From: SKLM01 sp041687115
GTDB taxonomy: Bacteria > Chloroflexota > Anaerolineae > B4-G1
Reading direction: 5' to 3'
DNA: 27,913 nt
Assembly: GCA_041687115.1 (NCBI GenBank)
Contig: JAWLCP010000034.1
Coordinates: forward strand, 1-27,913
Shown: positions 1 through 7,568 of the stretch, piece by piece
How positions within the stretch are numbered: position 1 is the first letter of the stretch
How the letters are laid out: each line of letters begins with the position of its first letter
Translations under genes and position numbers: made by a program
The notes under the pieces: model-generated
Told to the model about the DNA's origin: nothing
Seen by the model: the letters and a program-made list of their open reading frames with translations, nothing else
Database searches by the model: none

Positions 1-18
1 TCTAGGACGACAGGTACT

Positions 19-1521
19 TCAACCTTGACGGCCTGCAGATCCACAGGGCCACTCCGTGATCACACTGATGAACTCCGCCGTACGGCACACGATATCCTCG
101 ATGGGCTGACCCCCGGCGAGTGTGGCCTCGAACATGGCCTGGAGCTGTCGAGATACCTTGACGTACTCGGGGAGTGCAGGACGGGCTCGCCCCACAGCGA
201 TCATCCTCGATACTTGCGTCAGCAGCGCCCCGGTGTCCGGCTGCGGTGCCGCGCCGAAGGTGGGAGTGGGCGGGTTAAGCCACATGGAGCGGTAGAGGTC
301 CCCGATGACGGTGGGATCCGTAGCAACCTTGAGCACATCCGTGACAAGAGCAGGCTGCTCACACTGACGCAAGACGACGTAGCTGGTGCCTCCCACCGTG
401 GAGATCTGGCCCCGGCCCGGTGCCGGCGGCGGCGGAACCGCCCCAACACGCCGGGAGAAGTCAGCATGGCTCCACCCGGCGACGGACTGGATGAGCTCGG
501 CCTCGTAGCTGCCACCCAGCGCCATGGCCACCCTGCCCTCGGCAAGCAATCTGGGGCTGGCGTCACCCCCATAGGCAACCACGTCCGGTGAGCTGATGCC
601 GTGGCGGCGGACCAACTCGCGCAGGAATCGGAGGGCGCGAGACGTCTCAGGGCTATTGAGGGCGACGTGCCCCGCCTCGGCATCGACGATCTTGCCCCCC
701 GCCGACCAGACAAAGGGGAGCAGGCTGTAAACCGTGGCCTCGGCGCCTGCAGCCCCACCGGGGAAGGCGAGTGGATGAGAAAAACCGTACCGCTCCTGGA
801 CCGCTGGCTGGAGGAAATGGACACCTACGTCAATGAGGTCGTCCCAGTCCTGTGGAGGGGTCAAGCCCTCTTGAGCAAACCAATCGCGACGATACCATAG
901 GATTGAGGCATCCGCCTTGACGGGCAGACCGTACAGGCGGTGGTCGAGAGAGTTGGCCTCAACGAAGACGGAGGGCAGAGCCTCTCCGAAGTCCGACTGA
1001 TTCCACGGAGCCCCCAGGTCGTCGAGGGCGTAAAGAAACCCCGACTTGGCGAGCCCTGCCACCCAGACGCCATCGACCATGGCCAGATCGGGTGCGGCAC
1101 CGCTTCCCACAGCTGCGCTGAGGTATTCGTAGAACTCATCATGGGGCACAACGTCGGTCTCGAATGTGACTTTCGGCTCGGCGTGTGCCTCGTTCCAGAC
1201 ACGGGAGGTGTGCTCAAGCACAGCCGACCAGTGGGAATCGGAGCACATCATACGGATGGAGACATCGGGCGGTGCCTCCGCAGACACGTGATTGGCCACA
1301 AAGGTACCGAGTCCCGGTCGCCGAATCAGCACCCCTTCCTGGGCCAGCTGGTTGAGGGCCTGACGGACCGGCGAGCGACTGATCCCGTGTTTCTGACAGA
1401 ACTCCCGCTCGGTGGCGATCCGATCGCCGGGCCCCCATAACCCGCTCCTAATCCGCTGCTGAATCAGCATCTTGAGTTGGTGATAGATAGGGACCGGAGA
1501 TCCACGATTGATAGATGTCAT
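19..1521 (-). CDS. GntR-family regulator fused to an ABC-type solute-binding domain
   Basis: This 500-residue protein has two parts. Residues ~8-76 form a GntR/HutC winged helix (PIYHQLKMLIQQRI, then SRSPVRQALNQLAQEGVL and RRPGLGTFV). Residues ~85-490 resemble a MalE/UgpB-type extracellular sugar-binding protein (PDLAMVDGVW, YGLPVKADASILWYRRDWF, LTPPQDWDDLID, GRVAMALGGSYE). There is no signal peptide, so the binding domain should act in the cytoplasm as the ligand sensor of a transcription factor. Classic GntR sensors carry UTRA or FCD domains, and AraR carries a LacI-like one. A type II solute-binding domain here is uncommon. The gene has a consensus promoter with a palindrome over its -10, which suggests autoregulation. 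It follows dnaA on the same strand but is separated by ~210 bp with a terminator-like hairpin. The ligand and target operon are not visible. A sugar transporter lies 24 kb away, but nothing links the two. Confidence 0.88.
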   Translation of the reverse strand: MTSINRGSPVPIYHQLKMLIQQRIRSGLWGPGDRIATEREFCQKHGISRSPVRQALNQLAQEGVLIRRPGLGTFVANHVSAEAPPDVSIRMMCSDSHWSAVLEHTSRVWNEAHAEPKVTFETDVVPHDEFYEYLSAAVGSGAAPDLAMVDGVWVAGLAKSGFLYALDDLGAPWNQSDFGEALPSVFVEANSLDHRLYGLPVKADASILWYRRDWFAQEGLTPPQDWDDLIDVGVHFLQPAVQERYGFSHPLAFPGGAAGAEATVYSLLPFVWSAGGKIVDAEAGHVALNSPETSRALRFLRELVRRHGISSPDVVAYGGDASPRLLAEGRVAMALGGSYEAELIQSVAGWSHADFSRRVGAVPPPPAPGRGQISTVGGTSYVVLRQCEQPALVTDVLKVATDPTVIGDLYRSMWLNPPTPTFGAAPQPDTGALLTQVSRMIAVGRARPALPEYVKVSRQLQAMFEATLAGGQPIEDIVCRTAEFISVITEWPCGSAGRQG

Positions 1522-1559
1522 TGAGAGATGCCCCTACGAACGAGTCGGTGGAGATTAAA

Positions 1560-1577
1560 ACAATGTCATAACATTGT
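1560..1577. promoter_or_regulatory. Putative GntR operator (7-4-7 perfect inverted repeat)
   Basis: The arms ACAATGT and ACATTGT flank CATA. The core GT-N4-AC matches the usual GntR/HutC operator symmetry. It overlaps the -10 box of the regulator's own promoter, so binding would block RNA polymerase. I saw no second copy elsewhere in the window. Confidence 0.7.
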
Positions 1578-1601
1578 ATCAAATACAGGCCGGCATGTCA
1601 A
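1573..1601 (-). promoter_or_regulatory. Sigma-70-type promoter of the GntR/SBP regulator
   Basis: On the minus strand a perfect -35 TTGACA (1596-1601) is followed by exactly 17 bp and a -10 TACAAT (1573-1578). The start codon is at 1521, giving a leader of about 45 nt. Confidence 0.8.
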
Positions 1602-1635
1602 GAGTTTGCGTGCATCGATAGCCCGGAATCGGGAC

Positions 1636-1674
1636 GGAGAAAGGAGAAGCCCCGATCTCCTGCCGGGATCAGGG
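1636..1674 (-). terminator. Possible terminator after dnaA
   Basis: On the minus strand CCCTGATC (1667-1674) pairs with GATCGGGG (1650-1657), 8 bp with one G-U, across a 9-nt loop. A pyrimidine-rich tail (CTTCTCCTTTCTCC) follows. It lies between the dnaA stop and the next promoter. The tail is not a clean T-run, so confidence is moderate. Confidence 0.45.
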
Positions 1675-1731
1675 CGGGGTTGGCGGTGCTGTAGGGAGGG
1701 TGACTAGAATGCGCCGGGCAAGGGAGACGAG

Positions 1732-3096
1732 CTAGGCGGGCGTGCGGTCGTAGAGGTGTTGGCGCAACGTCGTTACGGCTCGCCGCAAGTCGCCGTCTTC
1801 CTCCAGAAGCTCGGTTACGCGATCGCAGCCGTAAAGAACCGTGGAGTGGTCCCTCCCGCCGAGGAGATTCCCAATCTGTGGGAGGGACGCCTCCGTCTCC
1901 TCACGGATCAGATACATCGCGATCTGACGAGGACGCGCGATCTCCCGCTTGCGGCTGCGACCCTTCAGCTGATCGGACTCCAACCCGAAGTGGTGAGCCA
2001 CACGCTCGATGATCTCATCCGGGGGCAGCTCACGACGCTGAGGCAGAAGATTGCCCAGCGCGGCCTTCGCGACCTCAGGTGTCAAGGGCTGGTCGGTCAG
2101 CCGGGCCATGGCAATGACCTGGTTGAGCGCCCCCTCGAGCTCCCGGATATTGCTCTGTATCTGCGTCGCAACCATGGACAGGATCTCGTCGGAGATCTCG
2201 ATGCGGTTGAAGGCAGCTTTGGAACGCAGAATTGCAATGCGCGTCTCCAGATCGGGGGCCTGGATGTCGGCGATCAATCCCCACTCGAAGCGAGAGCAGA
2301 GCCGCTTCTCCAGCGTGCTCAATGCCTTCGGTGCCCGGTCCGACGAGAGGACGATCTGTTTATCCCCGCTGTGGAGCGCGTTGAAGGTGTGGAAGAACTC
2401 CTCCTGGGTTCTCTCCTTGCCAGCGATAAACTGGATATCGTCCACGAGGAGGACGTCGGCGGTGCGGTACTTTTCACGGAAGGCCTCGGTGGTATGGGAG
2501 CGGATGGCCTCGATGAGGTCGTTCGTAAACGTCTCGGAAGAGACATACAAGGTACCTATGCCCTGCGCCTGACAGGCCTGCCCAACCGCATGGAGAAGGT
2601 GCGTCTTGCCCAGGCCGACGCCCCCATAGAGAAATAGCGGATTGTAGGCGCTGGCAGGGCTCTCGGTCACGGCCATTGAGGCTGCGTGAGCGAGTCGATT
2701 CCCTGGGCCCACCACGAACGTATCGAAGACATAGCGAGGATTGAAGCTGCCCGTCGACGAGGTGCGAGTCGGCTCGGGGCTTGAGGCGGACTGCGGCGAA
2801 GCGCTCGATGCTCGTATGAGCGGCAGGTCGGGCTCCTCCGGTTGGGGCTCTTCTCCGCCCACGACGAACCTGACGTCAACGGTCTGACCGGCCAATCGGG
2901 CGAGGGTACGTTTAATCGTGGCCGCAAGACGGTGCTCAAGCCAGTCCTTGGCGTAACCGTTCTTCACAGAGACCACGAAGGTACTGTCTTCATAGCGCAG
3001 CAGCTTCGAGTCGCGCAACCACGTCTCGAACGTTGCGTGCGTCATCTGAAGTTGAAGCTCCCCGAGGGCAGCGGACCAGATATGCACAGGATTCAT
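1732..3096 (-). CDS. dnaA: Chromosomal replication initiator DnaA
   Basis: DnaA binds origin DNA and, as an ATP-dependent AAA+ oligomer, opens the duplex and recruits the replicative helicase. From the ATG at 3096 the protein is 454 residues, normal for the family. Domain I is ~1-80 and a Pro/Ser-rich linker ~81-115. The AAA+ domain has Walker A GGVGLGKT (~158-165) and Walker B LLVDDIQF (~216-223). Domain IV has the DnaA signature GRDHSTVLYG (~414-423). The frame is open upstream to a TTG at 3138, but the extra 14 residues do not look like domain I. MNPVHIWSAAL matches the usual N-terminus. Neither start has a clear ribosome-binding site. No DnaA boxes (TTATCCACA) are visible on either side, so this is probably not at oriC. 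Confidence 0.97.
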   Translation of the reverse strand: MNPVHIWSAALGELQLQMTHATFETWLRDSKLLRYEDSTFVVSVKNGYAKDWLEHRLAATIKRTLARLAGQTVDVRFVVGGEEPQPEEPDLPLIRASSASPQSASSPEPTRTSSTGSFNPRYVFDTFVVGPGNRLAHAASMAVTESPASAYNPLFLYGGVGLGKTHLLHAVGQACQAQGIGTLYVSSETFTNDLIEAIRSHTTEAFREKYRTADVLLVDDIQFIAGKERTQEEFFHTFNALHSGDKQIVLSSDRAPKALSTLEKRLCSRFEWGLIADIQAPDLETRIAILRSKAAFNRIEISDEILSMVATQIQSNIRELEGALNQVIAMARLTDQPLTPEVAKAALGNLLPQRRELPPDEIIERVAHHFGLESDQLKGRSRKREIARPRQIAMYLIREETEASLPQIGNLLGGRDHSTVLYGCDRVTELLEEDGDLRRAVTTLRQHLYDRTPA

Positions 3097-3264
3097 AGAT
3101 ATGTAAACAGGAATGCAGTTCGTTCTGGTCGACAGCAAGCGCAGTGCGAAGTCAACAAACGTTGCAACGCAGAGCAGCGGCAGGCACTTTCCAGCCGGGG
3201 TGGCTGAGTTGGGGGCAAGCCTACCCCTGCGCCCAGGTGAACCGACTCTTACGTCGACGCAGCT

Positions 3265-3293
3265 ATTCTATCAGAACAACCCGGCGGTGACAA
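3265..3293 (-). promoter_or_regulatory. dnaA promoter
   Basis: On the minus strand -35 TTGTCA (3288-3293) and -10 TAGAAT (3265-3270) are separated by exactly 17 bp; each box matches 5 of 6 consensus bases. The predicted start of transcription near 3258 leaves a leader of about 160 nt before the ATG at 3096. Confidence 0.7.
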
Positions 3294-3648
3294 CCGATTT
3301 GGGGTGATTTAGCTTAAAAGTCCCGAGTTTTTAAGATGGTCCCGGAGGAACACCCAACTCGGACTCGACAAGCGTCCGCAGGCGACAGATCTTGGGGACG
3401 GGTGAATCTCCTTCCCAATATATGGGGCCTGGGCAGCTCAACGGGCCAGTAAGGTTGGTGCAATATTATTTGTCGTCCTTAGGTGCTTTGGTCAACCATG
3501 ACAAAGCCACAAAGCGCGCGCTCCATGAAATCTATATTACATGAGGCCTCAGGGATTTGTACAGTTGACTGCGTCTGAGGGCAAGGCAAGTTGCAGAAGT
3601 GGGCGGGTGTGGCGGCGCTTTCACACTCCTCCGACGGACCAGGCTGCT

Positions 3649-3676
3649 TTGCCGCGTGTAGATCTTGACGTATAAT
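3649..3676 (+). promoter_or_regulatory. Promoter of the SPT-like gene
   Basis: A perfect -10 TATAAT lies at 3671-3676, with a TTGCCG -35-like box at 3649-3654 (16-bp spacer). Transcription would start near 3683, about 48 nt before the ATG. Confidence 0.65.
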
Positions 3677-3730
3677 ACTGCGGCGCGCAGAACCGCGCAA
3701 CCTGCGAGGTCGAATCAAGGAGGCTATCCG

Positions 3731-4909
3731 ATGGGTTTATTTGACAAGTGCCGGGCCTTCACAGAGGCGAGAGACGCTCAGGAGGCCGGATTCTACCCCT
3801 ATTTCATCCCTCTCACCGACAGCGAAGGGACCGAGGTCACCATTGGCGACCACCGCCTCATCATGATCGGATCCAACAACTATCTGGGTCTGACGACGCA
3901 TCCCAAGGTACGCCAAGCAGCCATAAGAGCCACCGAGGCGTACGGTACCAGTTGCACCGGATCTCGGTTCCTCAACGGCACCTTGGAGCTTCACCTGGAT
4001 CTGGAGCGGGAGCTGGCCAGGTTCATGGGGAAGGAGGCGGCTCTGGTCTTCCCGACAGGATACCAGACCAACGTCGGGACGATCTCCTCACTGGTCGGTC
4101 GCCACGACTTCGTCATCACGGACAAGGATGACCACGCGAGTATCGTGGATGGCTGCAAGATGTCCTTCGGAGAAGTACGTCGCTTCGGCCACAATGACAT
4201 CGACCACCTGGAGCGCGTGCTCTCCAGACTGCCTGACGAGGCGGGGAAACTAGTGGTCGTCGATGGGGTCTTCAGCATGGGCGGGGATCTGGCTCCCCTG
4301 CCGGACATCGTGCCGCTGTGCAAGGAGTACGATGCGCGACTGATGGTGGACGACGCCCACGCGATCGGCGTGGTAGGTGAAGGGCGCGGCACGGCGGCCC
4401 ACTTCGGTGTGAACGATGAAGTGGACCTGATCATGGGCACATTCAGCAAGTCATTTGCCAGCCTGGGAGGGTTCATCGCCGGCGACGACGATGTCGTCCA
4501 TTACGTGCAGCATCACGCTCGCTCCTTGATCTTCAGTGCCAGCATGTCACCAGCCAACACGGCTGCAGCCCTGGCTGCGCTGGAGGTGATGCAGAAGGAG
4601 CCAGAGCGGATTGAGCGAGTCAACCAGATCGCCAAACGCATGCGGACCGAGTTCCGCGAGATGGGCTTCAACGTCGGGAAGACGGTGACGCCGATCATCC
4701 CGGTCATCATCGGCGACGATATGCCTACCATCATCGCCTGGAGGGCCCTGTACGAAGCCGGAATCTACACCAATCCCGTCATCCCTCCAGCTGTCCCCTC
4801 AGGGTCGTCGCTCCTGCGCACAAGCTACATGGCAACACACAGCGACGAGCAACTGGAGCGCGTCCTGGCCACCTTCAAAGAGGTGGGCGAGCGCCTGGGT
4901 ATCGTCTGA
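3731..4909 (+). CDS. spt: Serine palmitoyltransferase-like PLP enzyme (alpha-oxoamine synthase)
   Basis: This fold-type I PLP enzyme of 392 residues condenses an amino acid with an acyl-CoA, releasing CO2. The start is the ATG at 3731, with AAGGAGG 7 nt upstream; an earlier in-frame ATG at 3665 lies inside the promoter. Active-site residues are visible: H135 (DDHASIVDG), D207 and H210 (DDAHAIGVVG), and the PLP lysine K240 (GTFSKSFASLGG). The family also includes BioF and Kbl. Stretches such as GSRFLNGTLELH, FSMGGDLAPLPDI, SLIFSASMSPA and NPVIPPAVP closely resemble what I know of Bacteroides-type serine palmitoyltransferases. No Tdh or bio genes adjoin it. A 3-ketosphinganine-reductase-like gene lies 2.7 kb away, which supports a sphingolipid role. 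2-amino-3-ketobutyrate CoA ligase remains the main alternative. Confidence 0.8.
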   Translation: MGLFDKCRAFTEARDAQEAGFYPYFIPLTDSEGTEVTIGDHRLIMIGSNNYLGLTTHPKVRQAAIRATEAYGTSCTGSRFLNGTLELHLDLERELARFMGKEAALVFPTGYQTNVGTISSLVGRHDFVITDKDDHASIVDGCKMSFGEVRRFGHNDIDHLERVLSRLPDEAGKLVVVDGVFSMGGDLAPLPDIVPLCKEYDARLMVDDAHAIGVVGEGRGTAAHFGVNDEVDLIMGTFSKSFASLGGFIAGDDDVVHYVQHHARSLIFSASMSPANTAAALAALEVMQKEPERIERVNQIAKRMRTEFREMGFNVGKTVTPIIPVIIGDDMPTIIAWRALYEAGIYTNPVIPPAVPSGSSLLRTSYMATHSDEQLERVLATFKEVGERLGIV

Positions 4910-4938
4910 TTGACGGAGAGACTGCCGAGGGGTATAAT
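4910..4938 (+). promoter_or_regulatory. Promoter of the fmdB-type gene
   Basis: TTGACG (4910-4915) begins directly after the stop codon of the upstream gene, followed by a 17-bp spacer and a perfect TATAAT (4933-4938). The zinc-ribbon gene therefore has its own strong promoter. Confidence 0.75.
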
Positions 4939-4998
4939 TTTGACGTGTTGATCCGAAGAAGGATCGCCTTCGAAGAAGTCTGGAGGGTTGGATAACAG

Positions 4999-5235
4999 AT
5001 GCCGCTATATGAATACGAATGCCCCGACTGCGGGACGCGGTTCGATGCCCTGCGAGCGATGTCGGAGGCGGACGACCCCATCGCGTGCCCGCAGTGCGCG
5101 CGCGAGGATAGTCGACGCATGATCTCGCTCTTCTCTGCCGTCGGCGATCAGGGTGTCATCGCAGGTGATGGGGGAGCCTGTGCTTCCTGCTCACCTTCCG
5201 CATCGTGCGCAACGTGTGGTGTCAGGTCAAAGTAG
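4999..5235 (+). CDS. FmdB-family zinc-ribbon protein
   Basis: This small protein of 78 residues begins MPLYEYECPDCG, the hallmark of the FmdB/CxxC_CXXC_SSSS family. Four cysteines (C8, C11, C30, C33) form a zinc ribbon. The C-terminus is low in complexity and holds a second set (C61, C64, C70, C73), which could bind another metal. FmdB proteins were first tied to formamidase regulation, but the general function is unknown. GGAGG lies 12 nt before the ATG, rather far. The gene has its own promoter and is followed by a strong terminator, so it is probably monocistronic. I would not assign a role beyond metal binding and possible regulation. Confidence 0.85.
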   Translation: MPLYEYECPDCGTRFDALRAMSEADDPIACPQCAREDSRRMISLFSAVGDQGVIAGDGGACASCSPSASCATCGVRSK

Positions 5236-5274
5236 GAGCGCCTACCCGGGGTCGCGGCACACGGAGATAGATAG

Positions 5275-5308
5275 GGCCGCTGCCGACGCTGGCAGCGGCC
5301 TTCTCTTT
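5275..5308 (+). terminator. Rho-independent terminator after the fmdB-type gene
   Basis: A perfect 10-bp stem, GGCCGCTGCC (5275-5284) with GGCAGCGGCC (5291-5300), has a 6-nt loop and is followed by TTCTCTTT. Confidence 0.85.
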
Positions 5309-5337
5309 CGCATATCTCGCACCGGCCGCTGGGAAGG

Positions 5338-5366
5338 TTTTTGCCTGGGAAGGAACGGAGTATAAT
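5338..5366 (+). promoter_or_regulatory. Probable promoter of the chelatase gene
   Basis: A perfect -10 TATAAT lies at 5361-5366. The best -35 at 17 bp is only TTTTTG (5338-5343). The leader to the ATG at 5448 is about 75 nt. I recognise no cobalamin riboswitch in it. Confidence 0.5.
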
Positions 5367-5447
5367 TGAGTGTAATGCACAGTCCTCGCGGACGCTGTCG
5401 AGGAAGGATGTTGTCGATCAAGCAGATATGATCAGTCAAACGGATCG

Positions 5448-7538
5448 ATGATTTCGGACGGAGCCGGTATGCCAGCCATATTTCCATTCACCGCCATCGT
5501 GGGACAGGAGCGGATGCGGCACGCCCTGATCTTGAACGCGATCCACCCGCAGATTGGAGGCGTGCTTATTCGGGGTGAGCGCGGCACGGCCAAGTCGACC
5601 GCGGCCCGGGCATTGGCGGCGCTGCTGCCGAAGATCGAGGTGGTCAGCGACTGCCCCTTCGGCTGCGATCCCGACCGGCCCCGCACGTGGTGCACGTGGT
5701 GTCGAGAGCGTGCTGAGAATGGTGAAGAACTGCCCCGCGCACGCCGCCGCACACGCTTCGTGGATCTGCCGGTCAGCGCGACCGAGGACCGGGTGGTCGG
5801 TACGCTGGACATTGAGCGCGCCATCCAGAAGGGGGAACGTCACTTCGAACCCGGGGTTCTCGCCGCGGCCAATCGCGGTGTCCTCTACGTGGACGAGGTC
5901 AATCTGCTGGACGACCACGTCGTGGACCTGCTGCTTGACGCGGCAGCGATGGCGGTCAACGTGGTAGAGCGGGAGGGTATCTCGTTCAGCCATCCCGCGC
6001 GCTTCATCCTCATCGGCACGATGAACCCGGAGGAGGGGGATCTGCGCCCTCAGCTTCTCGACCGCTTTGCGCTCTGCGTAGATATCCAGAGCATCCGTGA
6101 CCCCCACGCTCGGATGTTGATCATGGAGCGGAATCTGGCCTACGAGTCCGATCCGGAGGGCTTCCGCGAGGAGTGGGCTCCGAAGGAGCAGGCGCTGTCG
6201 GAGGAGATCGCAGGAGCACGCCGACTCCTGCCCCGGGTGCGGCACACGCGATCGGACCTGGAGACGGTGGCAACGCTCATGGCCGAGCTAGGCGTCGACG
6301 GACACCGCCCGGATCTGGTGGTGCTCAAGGCGGCTCGCGCTCACGCGGCATTTCAAGGCCGCACGGTCCTGACGGAGAGAGACATCCTCCTGGCTGCGGA
6401 GCTAGCGCTCCCCCACCGTCTGAAGCGGCATCCGCTGGAGGAGGCCGAGTTCACGCTACAGGATCTATCGGAGCGGCTGAACGAGGCCCGTGCGCAGTCT
6501 CTCTCGGGTGACGAAGGCGAAGATCAGGACGAGGCCGAGCCGCTCCAGGTCACGGGTAAAAAAAAAGGGGTAGGGACATCTGACGCTGACGACGATCCCT
6601 CGGCCGAGCAGGAGCGGCCAATGCGCAGGCCGGGCCCTCAGGATGTCCCCCAATGGGCCTCAGAAGGACGGTGGTGGGAAGGCGGCGAGCGGATCGACCC
6701 GGGCGAGGCGTTCAATCCCGGCGTGTTGGAGACCCCGCTCGATCGGCTGACCCGCTCCAGTGGTGGGCGGCGAAGCCAGACACGCACGAGCAGAAAACGA
6801 GGCCGTTACATCCAGGCACGCCCCTCCCCGGAGGATCCCAGCGATCTGGCTTTCGACGCGACGCTGCGGGCGGCCGCCCCGCACCAAGACGAGCGGGCGA
6901 GGGAGGACAGCCCCGCGCTCGTCCTCCGGCCGGACGACTACCGGCGCAAAGTGCGCGTGACCCGAGCCGCTAACCTGGTGCTCTTCGTGGTGGACGCCTC
7001 TTGGTCGATGGCGGTGGCAGAGAGGATGGCGGCGACGAAGGGGGCGGTGCTGTCGCTGCTGACGGATGCGTATCAGCGGCGCGATCGGGTGGGCCTGATC
7101 GTGTTCCAGAAGAACAACGCGCTCGTCGTGCTTCCCCCGACCAACAGCGTGGAGCTGGCCCGGCGCGCCCTGGTCGACATTCCAGTTGGCGGCAAGACCC
7201 CTCTCTCAGCCGGTCTGCAGGCCGCTTACGAGGTGATCACCCGCGAGGTGAGGCAGCATCCCGACCTCATCCCCCTGATGGTGCTGCTGACGGACGGCGC
7301 GGGCAACGTGTCGATGACCACACATCCCCCACAGGAGGAGGCGTACCTCGTCGCAGAGATGTTCCCCCAGGCGCAGATACGCTCGGTGGTGATCAACATG
7401 GAGAATGAGGCGTTCGACCAGGGGCTGGCAGAGATGCTGGCCACGCACCTGGATGCGCCGTGCTACTCGCTGGCTGAGCTGAGGGCTGAGGCACTGCTGA
7501 GAACGGTGCGCGGCGAGCTGGCGGACTGGGCGACTTGA
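5448..7538 (+). CDS. Fused AAA+/vWA chelatase subunit (ChlID/BchD-type, putative cobaltochelatase)
   Basis: This 696-residue motor subunit belongs to the Mg/Co-chelatase family. With ATP it drives a large CobN/ChlH-type subunit to insert a metal into a tetrapyrrole. The AAA+ module (~10-345) has Walker A GERGTAKST (43-51), Walker B LYVDEVNLL (~145-155) and a cysteine-bearing insertion (C69, C73, C82, C85) seen in such fused subunits. An acidic, Pro-rich linker (~346-500) follows, then a vWA domain with the MIDAS motif DASWS (D516, S518, S520). No chlorophyll gene is nearby, so a B12-pathway cobaltochelatase role is more likely. ATG 5469 is an alternative start that better matches the family N-terminus. 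Nine A's at 6558-6566, in the linker, are probably a frameshift site giving an AAA-only product; they are annotated separately. No terminator is obvious before the convergent gene at 7569. Confidence 0.9.
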   Translation: MISDGAGMPAIFPFTAIVGQERMRHALILNAIHPQIGGVLIRGERGTAKSTAARALAALLPKIEVVSDCPFGCDPDRPRTWCTWCRERAENGEELPRARRRTRFVDLPVSATEDRVVGTLDIERAIQKGERHFEPGVLAAANRGVLYVDEVNLLDDHVVDLLLDAAAMAVNVVEREGISFSHPARFILIGTMNPEEGDLRPQLLDRFALCVDIQSIRDPHARMLIMERNLAYESDPEGFREEWAPKEQALSEEIAGARRLLPRVRHTRSDLETVATLMAELGVDGHRPDLVVLKAARAHAAFQGRTVLTERDILLAAELALPHRLKRHPLEEAEFTLQDLSERLNEARAQSLSGDEGEDQDEAEPLQVTGKKKGVGTSDADDDPSAEQERPMRRPGPQDVPQWASEGRWWEGGERIDPGEAFNPGVLETPLDRLTRSSGGRRSQTRTSRKRGRYIQARPSPEDPSDLAFDATLRAAAPHQDERAREDSPALVLRPDDYRRKVRVTRAANLVLFVVDASWSMAVAERMAATKGAVLSLLTDAYQRRDRVGLIVFQKNNALVVLPPTNSVELARRALVDIPVGGKTPLSAGLQAAYEVITREVRQHPDLIPLMVLLTDGAGNVSMTTHPPQEEAYLVAEMFPQAQIRSVVINMENEAFDQGLAEMLATHLDAPCYSLAELRAEALLRTVRGELADWAT
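6558..6583 (+). promoter_or_regulatory. Putative programmed frameshift site (A9 slippery run and near stops)
   Basis: Read in frame, the run is AAA AAA AAA (residues 371-373) followed by GGG G. After a -1 slip the ribosome reads AGG GGT AGG GAC ATC TGA, stopping at 6581-6583 and giving a ~378-residue protein. A +1 slip reads GGG TAG and stops at once. Either event releases the complete AAA+ module without the vWA domain, equivalent to the ChlI small subunit. A 9-A run is very unusual in this GC-rich gene. Only a weak 5-bp downstream stem (AGGGA 6572-6576 with TCCCT 6596-6600) and no strong internal Shine-Dalgarno are visible. Transcript slippage would have the same result. Confidence 0.65.
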
Positions 7539-7568
7539 GGCGGATCTGAGGGGGCCTGATCTCCCAGC

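Larger units (their letters stand above)
3097..3730. other. Divergent intergenic region between dnaA and the SPT-like gene
   Basis: No gene is visible in these ~630 bp. It holds the dnaA promoter (minus) and the promoter of the aminotransferase gene (plus). Between them are overlapping inverted repeats: CTTAAAA (3313-3319) with TTTTTAAG (3328-3335), and CCGAGTT (3323-3329) with AACTCGG (3356-3362). The two pairings share bases and would be mutually exclusive. I found no DnaA boxes, no tRNA and no recognisable riboswitch. Confidence 0.6.

Noticed and set aside
1756..2637. 293-residue plus-strand frame opposite dnaA
   Set aside because: Shadow of dnaA on the opposite strand, with no family resemblance and no ribosome-binding site.
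3097..3730. Replication origin next to dnaA
   Set aside because: No TTATCCACA-type DnaA boxes on either strand; only a short AT-rich inverted repeat is present.
3665..3730. Earlier ATG for the SPT-like gene
   Set aside because: It lies before and within the -10 box; the ATG at 3731 has AAGGAGG at a good distance and a normal N-terminus.
6558..6566. A-run as a simple sequencing error
   Set aside because: The frame is intact on both sides and runs through to a complete vWA domain, so the length as given is consistent with a real gene; only reads could settle it.
5448..7538. Evidence for bacteriochlorophyll synthesis
   Set aside because: Only a fused ChlID-type motor subunit is present. No other bch gene occurs, and cobaltochelatase use is more likely.
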